A stretch of DNA of 44,748 nt. It comes from Aureococcus anophagefferens. Its lineage: Eukaryota; Sar; Pelagophyceae; Pelagomonadales; Pelagomonadaceae. The stretch spans positions 79,617-124,364 of the forward strand of contig NW_008705614.1 of assembly GCF_000186865.1 (NCBI RefSeq), in the 5' to 3' direction. Below, piece by piece: positions 1 through 8,900 of this stretch. The stretch's first letter is position 1. Each line of letters begins with the position of its first letter. The position numbers and the translations under genes were made by a program. Below the pieces are notes generated by a model. The model made no database searches. It saw only the letters and a list, made by a program, of their open reading frames with translations, and was not told where the DNA came from.

Positions 1-3000
1 GTCGTCGCCGCCGGCGCCGGCGGCGCGAGCACGCGCGGCTCGTCGCGCTCGGGCACGTCGCGCGCCCGGGGCCACCAGTGGCGCGTCGCCTGGAACTTGG
101 CCAGGGGCGGGCCGGAGTGGAAGAGGTCCGCGCGCGCGTTCGCGACCGCGAGTCGCGCGTCGAACGCCGCGCGGCCCCCGGCGTCCGCCGCCGCGGCGTC
201 CGCCGCGGGACCCTCCAGGCCCCGGGGCAGGGCCCGCGACGCGCGCGCGAGGCCCTTGGCCCGGTCGTCGCCCGCGGGCTGGGGCACGTGGCGGCCGTCG
301 AAGAGCGGCGGGCGCCGCCCGTGCGCGTCGCCGAAGGCGTTGCGCGCGTGCGCGGCCGGCGCCAGATGGCCCGGGAGCCGCGTCGCCGCGTCGACGGCGT
401 AGAGCCGCCCGTCCCAGACGAGCTCGCCGTAGTCCGTGGCCAGGTACTGCTCCCGCGGCGCGTGCTTCGCGGCGCCCGTCTCCGGGCCGAAGACGTGGAC
501 CTGGCCCGCGAGATCGACGCACGCGAAGCGCCGGCCGTCGCCGCTCCAGGCCGCGGCCCAGATCTCCGCCGCCGCGACGTTGGGGCCCGACGCCAGGGCG
601 CGCACGCGGTCCCGGCGCCGCCGCGCCTGCGCCGACGACTCGACGACGTCGCCGTCGTCGCCGTCGGCGGGCGACGCGGCGTTCGCGGCCGCGCGGTCGC
701 GCGGCGTCGGCGCCGACTCGTTGCGGAGCCGGTCCAGGGCACTCGACACGGCGCGCTCCGCCGGGAGCTCGTCGGACCCGGCGACGTGGCGGCTGAGGAA
801 CGCGGGCGCCGCGCCGTCGAGGAGGCTCGCCGAGAAGTCGCGCGACAGCGGCCGCGTCGCGTCGCCGTCCAGGGCCCAGGCCCGGACGCGGCCGTCGTGG
901 CCGCCGCTCAGCACGAGCCGCCCGTCGAGCGGGTGGGGCGCCAGCGCGAAGCACTGGTCGCCGTGGGCCTCGAAGGTCCGCAGAGCCGCGCCGTCGTACG
1001 CGGCGAAGACGTGGACGCGCTGCGACTTGGCGGCCTCCGCCCAGGACGACAGCACGATGAGCGCGTCGTCGCAGGTCCAGCAGGCCGCGCTCAGCTCGCG
1101 CGGCGCCTCGTCCCCGGACCGCACGTTTAGGTCGACGCCGCACGCGTCGACGGACCGGCCGCCGTCGGTCCTCGCGACGTCGCGCCACGACCAGACCGTC
1201 GCGGCGCAGGCCTTGACGGACGCGCTCAGCAGGCGGTCGCCGGCCTTGGAGAAGGCGAGGTCCGTCGCCGCGGCGCCGTGCCGCCGCGGGAGCTCCGCGA
1301 GCGCGTAGGCGCCGGCGCACGCGTCGCGCGCGGCCGCGAGCGCGCGGTCCGCGCGGTCCGCGTCGCGCGCGGCCGCCCGGGCGTCGCCGCCGTCGTCGGC
1401 CCGGCGGCGGCGCGCCGCGGCGCAGGCGAGCTCGGCGTCGGCGCAGGCCCGCGCGAGCGCGCAGCCCGGGCCGGGCGCCTGCGAAGAGCGACACCCGGCC
1501 GTCGTCGCCGCCCGTCGCCGCGAGGCCGCCGCGCGCGCCGAGGCCCCGGAGCCGCGTCCGCGGCGCGTGGGGGAGCACGGCGCCGACGACCAGCGCGTCC
1601 CAGGCGCCGCCGTCCGCCGTCCACGCGCGGTCCTCGCAGCCCTGGAGCAGCGCGGCGGCGTCCCACGCGCGCGCGTCACAGTGCTTCTGCCCCGTCGCCA
1701 GGAGCCGCCCCGTGGCGTCGTCGAAGGCGATGGCCTCGACGGGCGGCAGCGGCGCCGCGGGCGTCCCGCAGTCGCCCGTGAGCGTGAGCACCGCGACGGG
1801 CGCGCCGTCCCTGAACCGGTGGAGCCTGGGCAGGAAAAGGGTGCGAAATTCCCAACTTCAAAGGCTCCTATCTCGGTCGTTTCCCGCTCGTTTCGGCTGA
1901 TTTTTGGACGAGCGATCATCTCTCGGAGCGCTCTCGAAGCGTGGGTGCTGTTTCCGAAACGCGCGCGCGCGGAACACTCACGTTGAAGCGACGTTGAATC
2001 ACCCTTTTCCTGCCCTGGGTGGAGCCGGCACGTGCCGTCGTCCGACGCCGACGCCACCAACAGGTTGCAGGGGCTCACGGCCACGTCGGAGATCACGCCC
2101 TTGTGGCCCCGCAGCGTGTGGCAGAGCGTCGCCGACGGCGCGTGCCAGACCTTGGCGAGGTAGTCGTCCGCGCCCGTGACGACGAAATCGCCGGACGCGT
2201 CGAACGCGACGGAGTACACCGCAAAGTTCTGGTGCCCGCTCAGCGACGCGCGGCGGCCGAGGCGCTGCTCGCGCGCGGGGCTCTCCTCGTTGAGGCCCAA
2301 TAATCGCCGCCAGTTCGCCGAGCCCGCGGGCGGCGGCCGCCGCGGCGGGAACGCCGGGAGCGGCTGGCCCGGAACGGGAAAGAACGCGCTCGAGCTCCGC
2401 GGGTGCGGGTCCCGCGCCGCGGCCTTGTCCCGTTCGACGAGCTCGGCGAGGTCCGCCTTCTTCGCGAGCAGCGCGTTCCGCTCCGCCTCGCGGCGCAGCA
2501 GCTCCTCGCGCTTCTCCCGCGCGACGCGCGGCGACCCGGCCGCGTCCGCGCCGCCGGCGCCGAGGAGCGCGTGCGTCGGCGGCTCGACGTCCATGGCGTT
2601 GGTCGGCCGGGGCGTCGCCGGCGCCGCGTCCGCCTCCTCCTCTTCCTCGAGGTCCAGGGCCCGGAGGCGCGCGTTGACGTCCCGGAGCGCGCGGCAGTCT
2701 CGGATGAGCCGGTCGCGCGCGTCCAGGATGTCCGCCTGGCGCTTCGCCTCGGCCTCCGCGCGGTTCGGTTCGAACAACAAACTCCGCGGCGGCGGCGCCG
2801 AGAAGACGACGGTGCCGTCGCCCAGCGCGCGGCCGCCGCTCTCGTCCGGCGCCTCGCGCTCGGCGGGCTTCGCCTCGGCCGCGAGCCCGGTCACGAGCCG
2901 CTCCTCGAGCAAACCCTCCTTAAGGCCCAGGGGGAAGTCCCGCAGGCGCGACGCGACGCTCACGGGCACCTCGCTCCCGTCCGCGCGCGTCTCCCGCCCG

Positions 3001-3122
3001 AGGAGCTCGTGGGCGGCGACGTCTTCGCGGAGCGCGGCCGCGGCGCCCGCGCAGGGCGTGCACCGCTCGAGGTAGTCCGCGATGAGCAGCAGCGCCTCCT
3101 GCGACGGCGTCTCCATCGACAT
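1..3122 (-). CDS. BRWD/PHIP-like WD40-repeat protein, 3' part outside window
   Basis: Likely a chromatin-associated WD40 protein of the BRWD1/PHIP family, whose members carry N-terminal WD40 repeats and, in animals, C-terminal bromodomains. The window holds exon 1 (2026-3122) and part of exon 2 (1-1825), separated by introner 1. The start is the first ATG (3120-3122, MSMETPSQEALLLIADYLER), and this N-terminus resembles the BRWD helical start. WD repeats begin near residue 300 with LSGHQNFAVYSVAFDASGDF and continue through LRGHKGVISDVAVSP. Further on lies the family's block of the type QYLATDYGELVWDGRLY, corresponding to the DYR...D segment after the WD propeller in BRWD proteins. Between them a charged Glu/Arg/Ala stretch (residues about 150-290) is probably disordered or helical. 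The frame slips by one base in a C/G run near 1465-1475. Any bromodomain would lie left of position 1 and cannot be seen. Family assignment is good; exact orthology is not settled. Confidence 0.75.
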   Translation of the reverse strand, partial: MSMETPSQEALLLIADYLERCTPCAGAAAALREDVAAHELLGRETRADGSEVPVSVASRLRDFPLGLKEGLLEERLVTGLAAEAKPAEREAPDESGGRALGDGTVVFSAPPPRSLLFEPNRAEAEAKRQADILDARDRLIRDCRALRDVNARLRALDLEEEEEADAAPATPRPTNAMDVEPPTHALLGAGGADAAGSPRVAREKREELLRREAERNALLAKKADLAELVERDKAAARDPHPRSSSAFFPVPGQPLPAFPPRRPPPAGSANWRRLLGLNEESPAREQRLGRRASLSGHQNFAVYSVAFDASGDFVVTGADDYLAKVWHAPSATLCHTLRGHKGVISDVAVSPCNLLVASASDDGTCRLHPGQEKGDSTSLQRECSARARFGNSTHASRALREMIARPKISRNERETTEIGAFEVGNFAPFSCPGSTGSGTARPSRCSRSRATAGRPRRRCRPSRPSPSTTPRGGSWRRGRSTVTRARGTPPRCSRAARTARGRRTAAPGTRWSSAPCSPTRRGRGSGASARAAASRRRAATTAGCRSSQAPGPGCALARACADAELACAAARRRRADDGGDARAAARDADRADRALAAARDACAGAYALAELPRRHGAAATDLAFSKAGDRLLSASVKACAATVWSWRDVARTDGGRSVDACGVDLNVRSGDEAPRELSAACWTCDDALIVLSSWAEAAKSQRVHVFAAYDGAALRTFEAHGDQCFALAPHPLDGRLVLSGGHDGRVRAWALDGDATRPLSRDFSASLLDGAAPAFLSRHVAGSDELPAERAVSSALDRLRNESAPTPRDRAAANAASPADGDDGDVVESSAQARRRRDRVRALASGPNVAAAEIWAAAWSGDGRRFACVDLAGQVHVFGPETGAAKHAPREQYLATDYGELVWDGRLYAVDAATRLPGHLAPAAHARNAFGDAHGRRPPLFDGRHVPQPAGDDRAKGLARASRALPRGLEGPAADAAAADAGGRAAFDARLAVANARADLFHSGPPLAKFQATRHWWPRARDVPERDEPRVLAPPAPAAT
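1826..2017 (-). mobile_element. Introner 1 (transposon-like intron in BRWD-like gene)
   Basis: This 192-bp element is flanked by the 8-bp duplication GCTCCACC (gene strand; 1818-1825 and 2018-2025). Its ends are inverted repeats of about 18 bp, CTGGGCAGGAAAAGGGTG, with one mismatch at the second base. Splicing from the first base of the upstream duplication (2025) to the AG at 1826-1827 removes 200 bp and restores the reading CRLHRFRDG with no net change. That donor is GC, not GT. A GT at 2031 would also be in frame but would drop two residues. The 18-bp core shared with the other two introners is at 1892-1909. A consensus-like GTGAGT inside the element would shift the frame and is probably unused. 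Confidence 0.9.
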
Positions 3123-3766
3123 GAGGTGGGGGGTTTCTTGGTCTAGCCGAAAGCCGCAGCGGTGCGTGGCTTCCGGGGAGCGCGGCTCGTCGGGCGCGGC
3201 GCGCGCGTTCGGCGCGCGTTCGTTTCAGCGCGCAACTGTGGGCGAGCTTCGAGCCGGCGACGGGCGCGCGGGACGGTGGCCTCGCGGTCGCGGCGCGCGT
3301 TCGGCGCGCGTTCAGTGCCCACGGTGGCCAGTGTCGTCGCGCCAGGCGATTTGATCGAGAGCTCGATGGGCAGGGCAAAACGGCAACAACCGAGACTTTC
3401 GCGTCTGTGCCCGTGCGATGCGAGAGGCGCGGCCTTGCAGCCAAGAGAAGTCTCCTGGGAGCGTGGTGCGGGGATGACTAGTCGCTTCGGATTTTTCGGA
3501 TCGTATTTCTCGACGGCGGCCCGTCGGCTCGTTGCCGGCGGCAGTGCGAGAAGTCGCCCCGCCACGCGCCCGACGCCTGGCGGCGGCTCGGGCGTGTTGC
3601 GTCGTCGTCGGACGGCGGCGCAGCAGCCAAGCCCCGGCACAATGCGCAGTGCGGCAAGCGCCTCGAGCATCGAGCTCTCGCCACTCCAGCCTCTGCTGCC
3701 AGCGACCACAGCCGCAAGCCCCGCGTTTCGCGCCGCGAGAACCCAGCGCTCGGCCCCAGCGCTCGC
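3123..3766. promoter_or_regulatory. Divergent intergenic region, BRWD-like/LSM1
   Basis: The 644 bp between two divergently transcribed genes presumably hold both promoters. I see no convincing gene here: the reading frames are open only because the DNA is GC-rich, and none resembles a known protein. A sequence of the form GGCGCGCGTTCGGCGCGCGTTC occurs twice, near 3201-3222 and 3291-3313. No clear TATA box was found. Promoter function is inferred from position only. Confidence 0.35.
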
Positions 3767-4211
3767 ATGGCGGCCCAGGAGGGCGGCCTCATCCTGCCCG
3801 CGGCGGCGTCGCTCGTCGACCAGCTCGACAAGAAAGTCCTGGTGCGTCCGCCGCGCGCGTCCGATTCCCACGTCTTCACGCGCGCGCCCCGCGCAGATCA
3901 TCCTGCGCGACGGGCGCAACCTCGTCGGCGTCATGCGGTCCTTCGACCAGTTCAGCAACGTCGTCCTCGAGGACACGTACGAGCGGCGCGTCGTCATCCC
4001 CGACGACGAGTCGCAGCCGGCGGTCTACGGCGACGTGCCCCTGGGCCTCTACGTCATCCGCGGCGACAGCGTCGTGCTCCTCGGCGAGGTCGCCGAGGAG
4101 CTCGAGGCGTCCGAGGACCACCCGCGGCAGCTGCCCATCGAGGACGTCGTCGCGCTGGAACGGAGCGGCGCGGGCACGACGGCCGTCGTCTGGGACATCG
4201 AGGACCTGTAG
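3767..4211 (+). CDS. LSM1: LSM1, Sm-like protein of the cytoplasmic mRNA-decay ring
   Basis: LSM1 is the subunit that defines the cytoplasmic LSM1-7 ring, which binds oligoadenylated mRNA 3' ends and promotes decapping in P-bodies. The gene has two exons, 3767-3841 and 3897-4211, joined by a 55-bp GT-AG intron in phase 0, giving 129 residues against about 133 in animals. Exon 1 encodes MAAQEGGLILPAAASLVDQL and ends DKKVL. Exon 2 opens with the Sm1 motif IILRDGRNLVGVMRSFDQFS, followed by NVVLEDTYERR. The Sm2 motif is GLYVIRGDSVVLLGEV. The sequence between the motifs (VYGDVPLG) matches the LSM1 pattern better than LSM8 or other LSM proteins. The acidic C-terminal tail is shorter than usual. Intron and ends are clear. 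Confidence 0.93.
3842..3896 (+). other. Short spliceosomal intron in LSM1
   Basis: A 55-bp intron with donor GTGCGT and acceptor CGCAG interrupts LSM1 exactly before the Sm1 motif. Removing it joins DKKVL to IILRDGRN, as in LSM1 homologues. It typifies the small-intron class of this genome (49-58 bp here), quite unlike the 200-bp introners. Confidence 0.88.
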
Positions 4212-4808
4212 GGTCCGCGCCCGGCGTCTTTCGGCGCGCGTGTTCTCGATCGCGCCGAGGGACGAAGACACTTCCACCCCGGCCGGAGCGAGCGCCGCCT
4301 CCGGCGGTGCCTCCGCGCCGGCCTGACCCATCCAACCGTGATGCTCGTTTTTAATTAAACTCCGACGGCGCCGGCCCCGCCTCCCTCGCCCGACGCCCGC
4401 GCCGCCGCGCCGCGACGTCCCCGCCGCCGCAGGTCGCCCGCGGCGCCGCGCCCCGACGACCGCGCGCGCGCCGCGTCCCGTCGAAGCGCTTCGATCCCGG
4501 AGAGAGAGCAACCGAACCCCAGCAGATGCGCGTGGCCACCGGCGATGACGCAAGCATCCAACTCTTTTTGCGGTTGCGAGAGACATCGACTCGTATAATC
4601 AACCCCCGGCAGACAGCCAAAACGGCGCGCGCGACCGTCGCTCGCGGGGGTCAAAAACGGGCCGACACCCGCGCAGGCCCGACGCCCGCCCTCGCTTCGC
4701 CTCTCCTGTGTAGTAGTATCTTCTATAGCCGTGTAGTTTACGACTGGCAAACGCAGGGGCCGGGTATATGTGGATCACAGAGGGGAACAGAGGGTTGATG
4801 ATCTAGTC
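4212..4808. other. Convergent intergenic region with no recognised gene
   Basis: The 597 bp between the 3' ends of LSM1 and the F-box-like gene are less GC-rich than the flanks, with a short AT-rich patch (TTTTTAATTAAAC near 4350) that may serve 3'-end formation. I checked for tRNA-like A and B boxes and for a plausible protein and found neither. Confidence 0.4.
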
Positions 4809-5840
4809 TCAGGCTGGCTCCAGGACGCCTGTCACGAATGACAAGTCCAGAAGAACGCGGTCAACAGCGTCTTTCCAGACAAGGTATGTCTCGCCGGCAT
4901 TGGCATACCACTCGTGAGACGCCATCTGATCGCAAAGCGCGCCGCGGTGAGATTGCCGAACGTCGGGAGCGGCTCCGGCGCTGATCGCGATAATGGCGTC
5001 GGCGAGATTGCGACGGTTATACTCGAGTTGCTGCGCAGTGTGCCGAGCATCCGGGTCGCACTCGGCTCCGAGCAGATGGAGGAGCATCGGCAACGCTGAA
5101 GAGGCGCTCGCCCCGAAGCGGCCGAGAGCGTCAATGGCTGCTGAATATGTAGCACCCACGCATGATGTGAGTCGCTTGCGGCGACTTTCCCACCCTGTGC
5201 TATCTGCCTTCTCAGCTCGGTCGCGCGCGTCGCACCGCGGACACAAGATGGTCCACCGAGCCTGGAATGATGTTTCTCCGCCTCCACACAACGCGCATTC
5301 GTCGAGCGCGCCCATGAGCGTCGGCACTGCCGCCGCGCCAACGTGGTCGGCGCAGTCGCCGCGCTGTACGACGGCCGCGAGCGCCTTGATCGCCGCTCTT
5401 CGGCGAAGACCGAAGCTAAAACGCGCATCATCCATGGCTCGGTAGAGCCTAGGACTGCCTTCGTAGGGATCCACGATAGGCCGCACGCGGATCATATTCG
5501 ATGCGATGCTTTCATCGTCGGAATCCTCGCGATACCGCGGGCCCGGATCGCATAGATTCGCGGGCGGCGGCCCCGCGGCGATGCGAAGCAGCGCCGGCGC
5601 GTGCGCGCGGCCGACGGCGCCGCATGCCCAGCGACGACGCAGAAAGTCTACGCTCTCCGCCTCGTCGAGCGCCGCGGCCGCCCGCGCGGCCTCGAGGATC
5701 ACGTTCCGCCACTCGACGGAGATGAGCCGCAGCGGCTCGAGGTCGACCAAATTCGTCGCGTAGGCCGCGTCGAGGACCCGGGCCCAGAGCTCGGCGGGGA
5801 GCCGGCGGGGCTTCCTGCGCCCCGATCTGCGGACGGCCAT
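4809..5840 (-). CDS. F-box-like protein with alpha-helical repeats and a CxxC zinc-binding pair
   Basis: Single-exon gene of 343 residues, starting at the first ATG (5838-5840). Residues about 12-50 (RRLPAELWARVLDAAYATNL, then EPLRLISVEWRNVI) look like an F-box: a Leu-Pro start, hydrophobic spacing, and a W/R-rich second helix. F-box proteins recruit substrates to SCF ubiquitin ligases through SKP1. The rest is helical with Ala/Leu-rich repeats such as RRRAAIKALAAVVQRGD and YSAAIDALGRFGASASSALP, suggesting ARM/HEAT-like folds. A CALC and a later CPRC pair (residues about 180-205) could bind one zinc. Base composition is milder than in neighbouring genes. It lies head-to-head with CFAP57 (152 bp apart). 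The F-box assignment is by pattern only. Confidence 0.6.
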   Translation of the reverse strand: MAVRRSGRRKPRRLPAELWARVLDAAYATNLVDLEPLRLISVEWRNVILEAARAAAALDEAESVDFLRRRWACGAVGRAHAPALLRIAAGPPPANLCDPGPRYREDSDDESIASNMIRVRPIVDPYEGSPRLYRAMDDARFSFGLRRRAAIKALAAVVQRGDCADHVGAAAVPTLMGALDECALCGGGETSFQARWTILCPRCDARDRAEKADSTGWESRRKRLTSCVGATYSAAIDALGRFGASASSALPMLLHLLGAECDPDARHTAQQLEYNRRNLADAIIAISAGAAPDVRQSHRGALCDQMASHEWYANAGETYLVWKDAVDRVLLDLSFVTGVLEPA

Positions 5841-5992
5841 CGGGGCTGCCCAAATAATATTCTAAAAAGGATTCGTTGCCTTTGTTAAACATCTTTGCAA
5901 TCTAGCGCTATAACCGGAGCTTGTGTTGGGCCGCCGCCTCCGTCGGCGGTTGTCGCTCCGCGGCGCGGCTCCGCGCGGGCCGGCGACCGATC
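5841..5992. promoter_or_regulatory. Bidirectional promoter region, F-box-like gene/CFAP57
   Basis: Only 152 bp separate the two start codons, so both promoters must overlap here. The segment near 5850-5900 is distinctly AT-richer than its surroundings (ATAATATTCTAAAAAGG), as expected for a nucleosome-poor promoter core. Inferred from position and composition. Confidence 0.4.
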
Positions 5993-8900
5993 ATGGCGCT
6001 GTCGCACCGCTTCATCTGGGGCGTCAACGCGGCGGGCGTCAAGGGCTGCGTCCACTTCCACGACGACTCGACGGTCGTCTACAGCGTGGGCCACACGGTC
6101 GTGCTCTACAACTCGAGCGAGAAGCAGCAGCGCTTCATCGCCGGCTCGAGCGAGGCCCAGGGCTTCAGCGCCATCGCGCTCTGCCCGTCGAAGCGCTTCA
6201 TCGCCGTCGCGGAGAAGGCGGACCGCGCGTCGATCGTCGTCTACGATTTGCGGACGCTGCGGAAGCGGAAGAACCTGAGCCAGCCCGACGCGTCGTGCTC
6301 GCGCTACGCGAACATCTGCTTCAGCCAGGACAACGAGACCCTGGTGGCCATCACGGGCGACGGCGCGACGCCGAGCCTCGTGACGTGGCGCTGGGCCAAG
6401 GGCAAGGTGTCGGCGACGGCCGCGCTCCAGGAGGGCGCGCCGGGCTCCGTCTACTTCGAGTGCCTCTTCTCGCCGCTGGACTCCATCATCACGGCCTGCT
6501 CGACGTCGGGCCTCTACTTCGCGCGCGCGTCGCCGGAGGAGCTCCGGTTCATGCCCTCCACCCAAGTCGACCTCGGCGAGGGCTCGGAGCTCACGTGCCA
6601 CTGCTGGCTCAAGCAGGCGGAGAACTACTGCCTCGCGGGCACGGCGACGGGCGACCTCGTGCTCTACCAGTCCTGCAAGTACAGCTGCCACCTGTCGACC
6701 GCGCTCGAGGACCGCGGCGTCACGGCGCTCGCGGCGATCACGCAGGGCTTCGTCGCGGGCTCGAGCGTGGGCAGCTTCCACCTCTTCGGCATCAGCAACG
6801 AGAGCGACCCCCGCGACTCCTTCTTCGAGACCCACACCTTCGCCCTCGACGGCACCGCGCGCGCGATCGTCGCCATCGCGCTCAAGCCGTCCGAGGACGA
6901 GATGTGCGCGGTGTCGAGCGACCAGCAGCTCTACGGCGTCGCCCTCACGAAAGCCGGCGCCGTCAAGAACGACGACGTGAAGCCCCTGCTGGGCCTCTTC
7001 CACGGGCCGGGCGCCATCACGGGGCTCGACGTCTGCGTGCGGAAGCCGCTCGTGGTGACGTGCGGCCTCGACCGGTCCATCCGCGTCTGGAACTACCTGG
7101 ACCACCACCTCGAGCTCGTCAAGCACTTTAGCGAGGACCCCTACTCCATCAGTCTGCACCCGTCCGGCCTCCACATCATCGTCGGCTTCTCCGACAAGCT
7201 CCGGCTGCTGAATTTGCTCATGGACGATTTACGGATCTACCGCGAGGTGCCCATCAAGCTCTGCCGCGAGTGCTGCTTCTCCAACGGCGGCCAGTACTTC
7301 GCGGCGGTGAACGGCAACATCATCATGGTCTTCGACTTCTACGCGTGCGAGAAGATCATCGACCTGCGCGGCCACAACTCGAAGGTCCGGTCGCTGTACT
7401 GGGGCGCGGACGACGCGACGCTCATCTCCTGCGGCCAGGACGGCGCCGTCTACCAGTGGGACTGGGCCGACGGCAAGCGGTCCGGCGAGTTCGTCCAGAA
7501 GGGCACGGTCTACAACTGCGCGCTCGGCACGTCCGAGTCCGTCTTCGCGGTCGGCTCAGACCACATGATGAAGGAGCTCGAGGTGCCGGACCTCCAGCCC
7601 GTCAAGCAGCTCGACGGCGGCATTACATTAGGGCAGATCGTCCTGTCCCACGCGGAGCACATGATGTTCGCGGGCACGTCCGAGGACGGGCGGCCGGGCT
7701 GCGTCCGCGCGTACTCGTTTCCGCTGACGGGCGACTTCCTGGAGTACTCGTGCCTCGGCGCGCCCGTGACGCGCATGCGCATCAGCCACGACGACATGTA
7801 TTTGATCGTGGCCGGCGAGGACGGGAGCGTCTGCGTCTTCGACGTCCGCGACCGCCAGGACCGGAGCAACCGGAGCGGCCTCGCGCCCGCGGCCATGCCC
7901 TGGTCCGAGGAGATCCTGGTGACCAAGTCGGACCTCGAGGAGAAGAATCTGGCCATGCAGGAGCTGCGCAACAAGATCGAGGAGCTCCAGCTCCACAACG
8001 AGTACCAACTACGGTTGAAGGACATGTCCTATTCCGAGAAGATCAAGGAGGTCACGGAGAAGTACATGCAGGACCTCGAGCAGGAGAAGAACAAGTACGA
8101 GCTGCTGCGCGAGGAGAAGAACGACATCGAGATGGAGTGCGAGGAGCGCCACCGCCAGATGGAGGACAAGCACCACCACGAGCTCCAGGAGCTCGAGAAC
8201 ACGTACCAGCAGAAGATCATGCTCGAGGTCGAGCGCTACCAGCAGCTCGCCCACGAGCGGTCCCTGCAGCAGCAGCGCTGGGACGAGCAGCAGCAGCTGC
8301 TGAAGCAGACGCACGAGGGCTACGTGTCCGAGCTCACGGACGACTTCGAGCAGAAGCTCGAGGAGGACCGCCAGATCCGGCTCCAGCTCGAGGACGAGAA
8401 GTCGGAGCTCCACCGCGAGTTCGAGGAGTCGAAGGCCCAGCTCGAGGACGACATCGACACGGAGATCCAGAACCTGCGGCACCGCTACGACACGCAGCTC
8501 GCGGCCGAGCGCGAGGCGACGCTCCGCTACAAGGGCGAGAACGGCATCATGAAGAAGAAGTTCACCGTGCTGACCAAGGACATCGAGGACCAGAAGGAGG
8601 AGATCAAGAGCCTGCTGGGCAAGGAGAAGGAGCTCCAGGAGCAGATCAAGAAGCTCGAGCGCGAGATCTCCGCGCACAAGACGGAGATCAAGCGCCGCGA
8701 CGACACCATCGGCGCCAAGGAGAAGAAGATCTACGAGCTCAAGAAGAAGAACCAGGAGCTCGAGAAGTTCAAGTTCGTCCTCGACTACAAGATCAAGGAG
8801 CTCAAGCGCCAGATCGAGCCGCGCGAGACGGAGATCGGCAACATGAAGGCGCAGATCAAGGCCATGGACCACGAGCTCGAGCAGTACCACAAGTCCAACG

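Noticed and set aside
1980..2000. Consensus-like GTGAGT donor inside introner 1 (and GTGAGC in introner 3).
   Set aside because: Using it with the terminal acceptor shifts the reading frame in both genes, whereas the donor in the target duplication restores it exactly.
2760..2785. GGTTCGAAC as a tRNA B box.
   Set aside because: It lies within conserved coding sequence of the BRWD-like gene, and no A box or acceptor stem is found at the right distance.
3162..4211. A single open frame running through the LSM1 upstream region and its intron.
   Set aside because: It enters LSM1 only through the intron frame. Splicing 3842-3896 gives the correct LSM1 N-terminus, and the upstream part has no protein-like character.
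4355..4750. Minus-strand open frame of about 130 codons in the convergent spacer after LSM1.
   Set aside because: No domain, no signal peptide and composition typical of random GC-rich frames; no reason to call it a gene.
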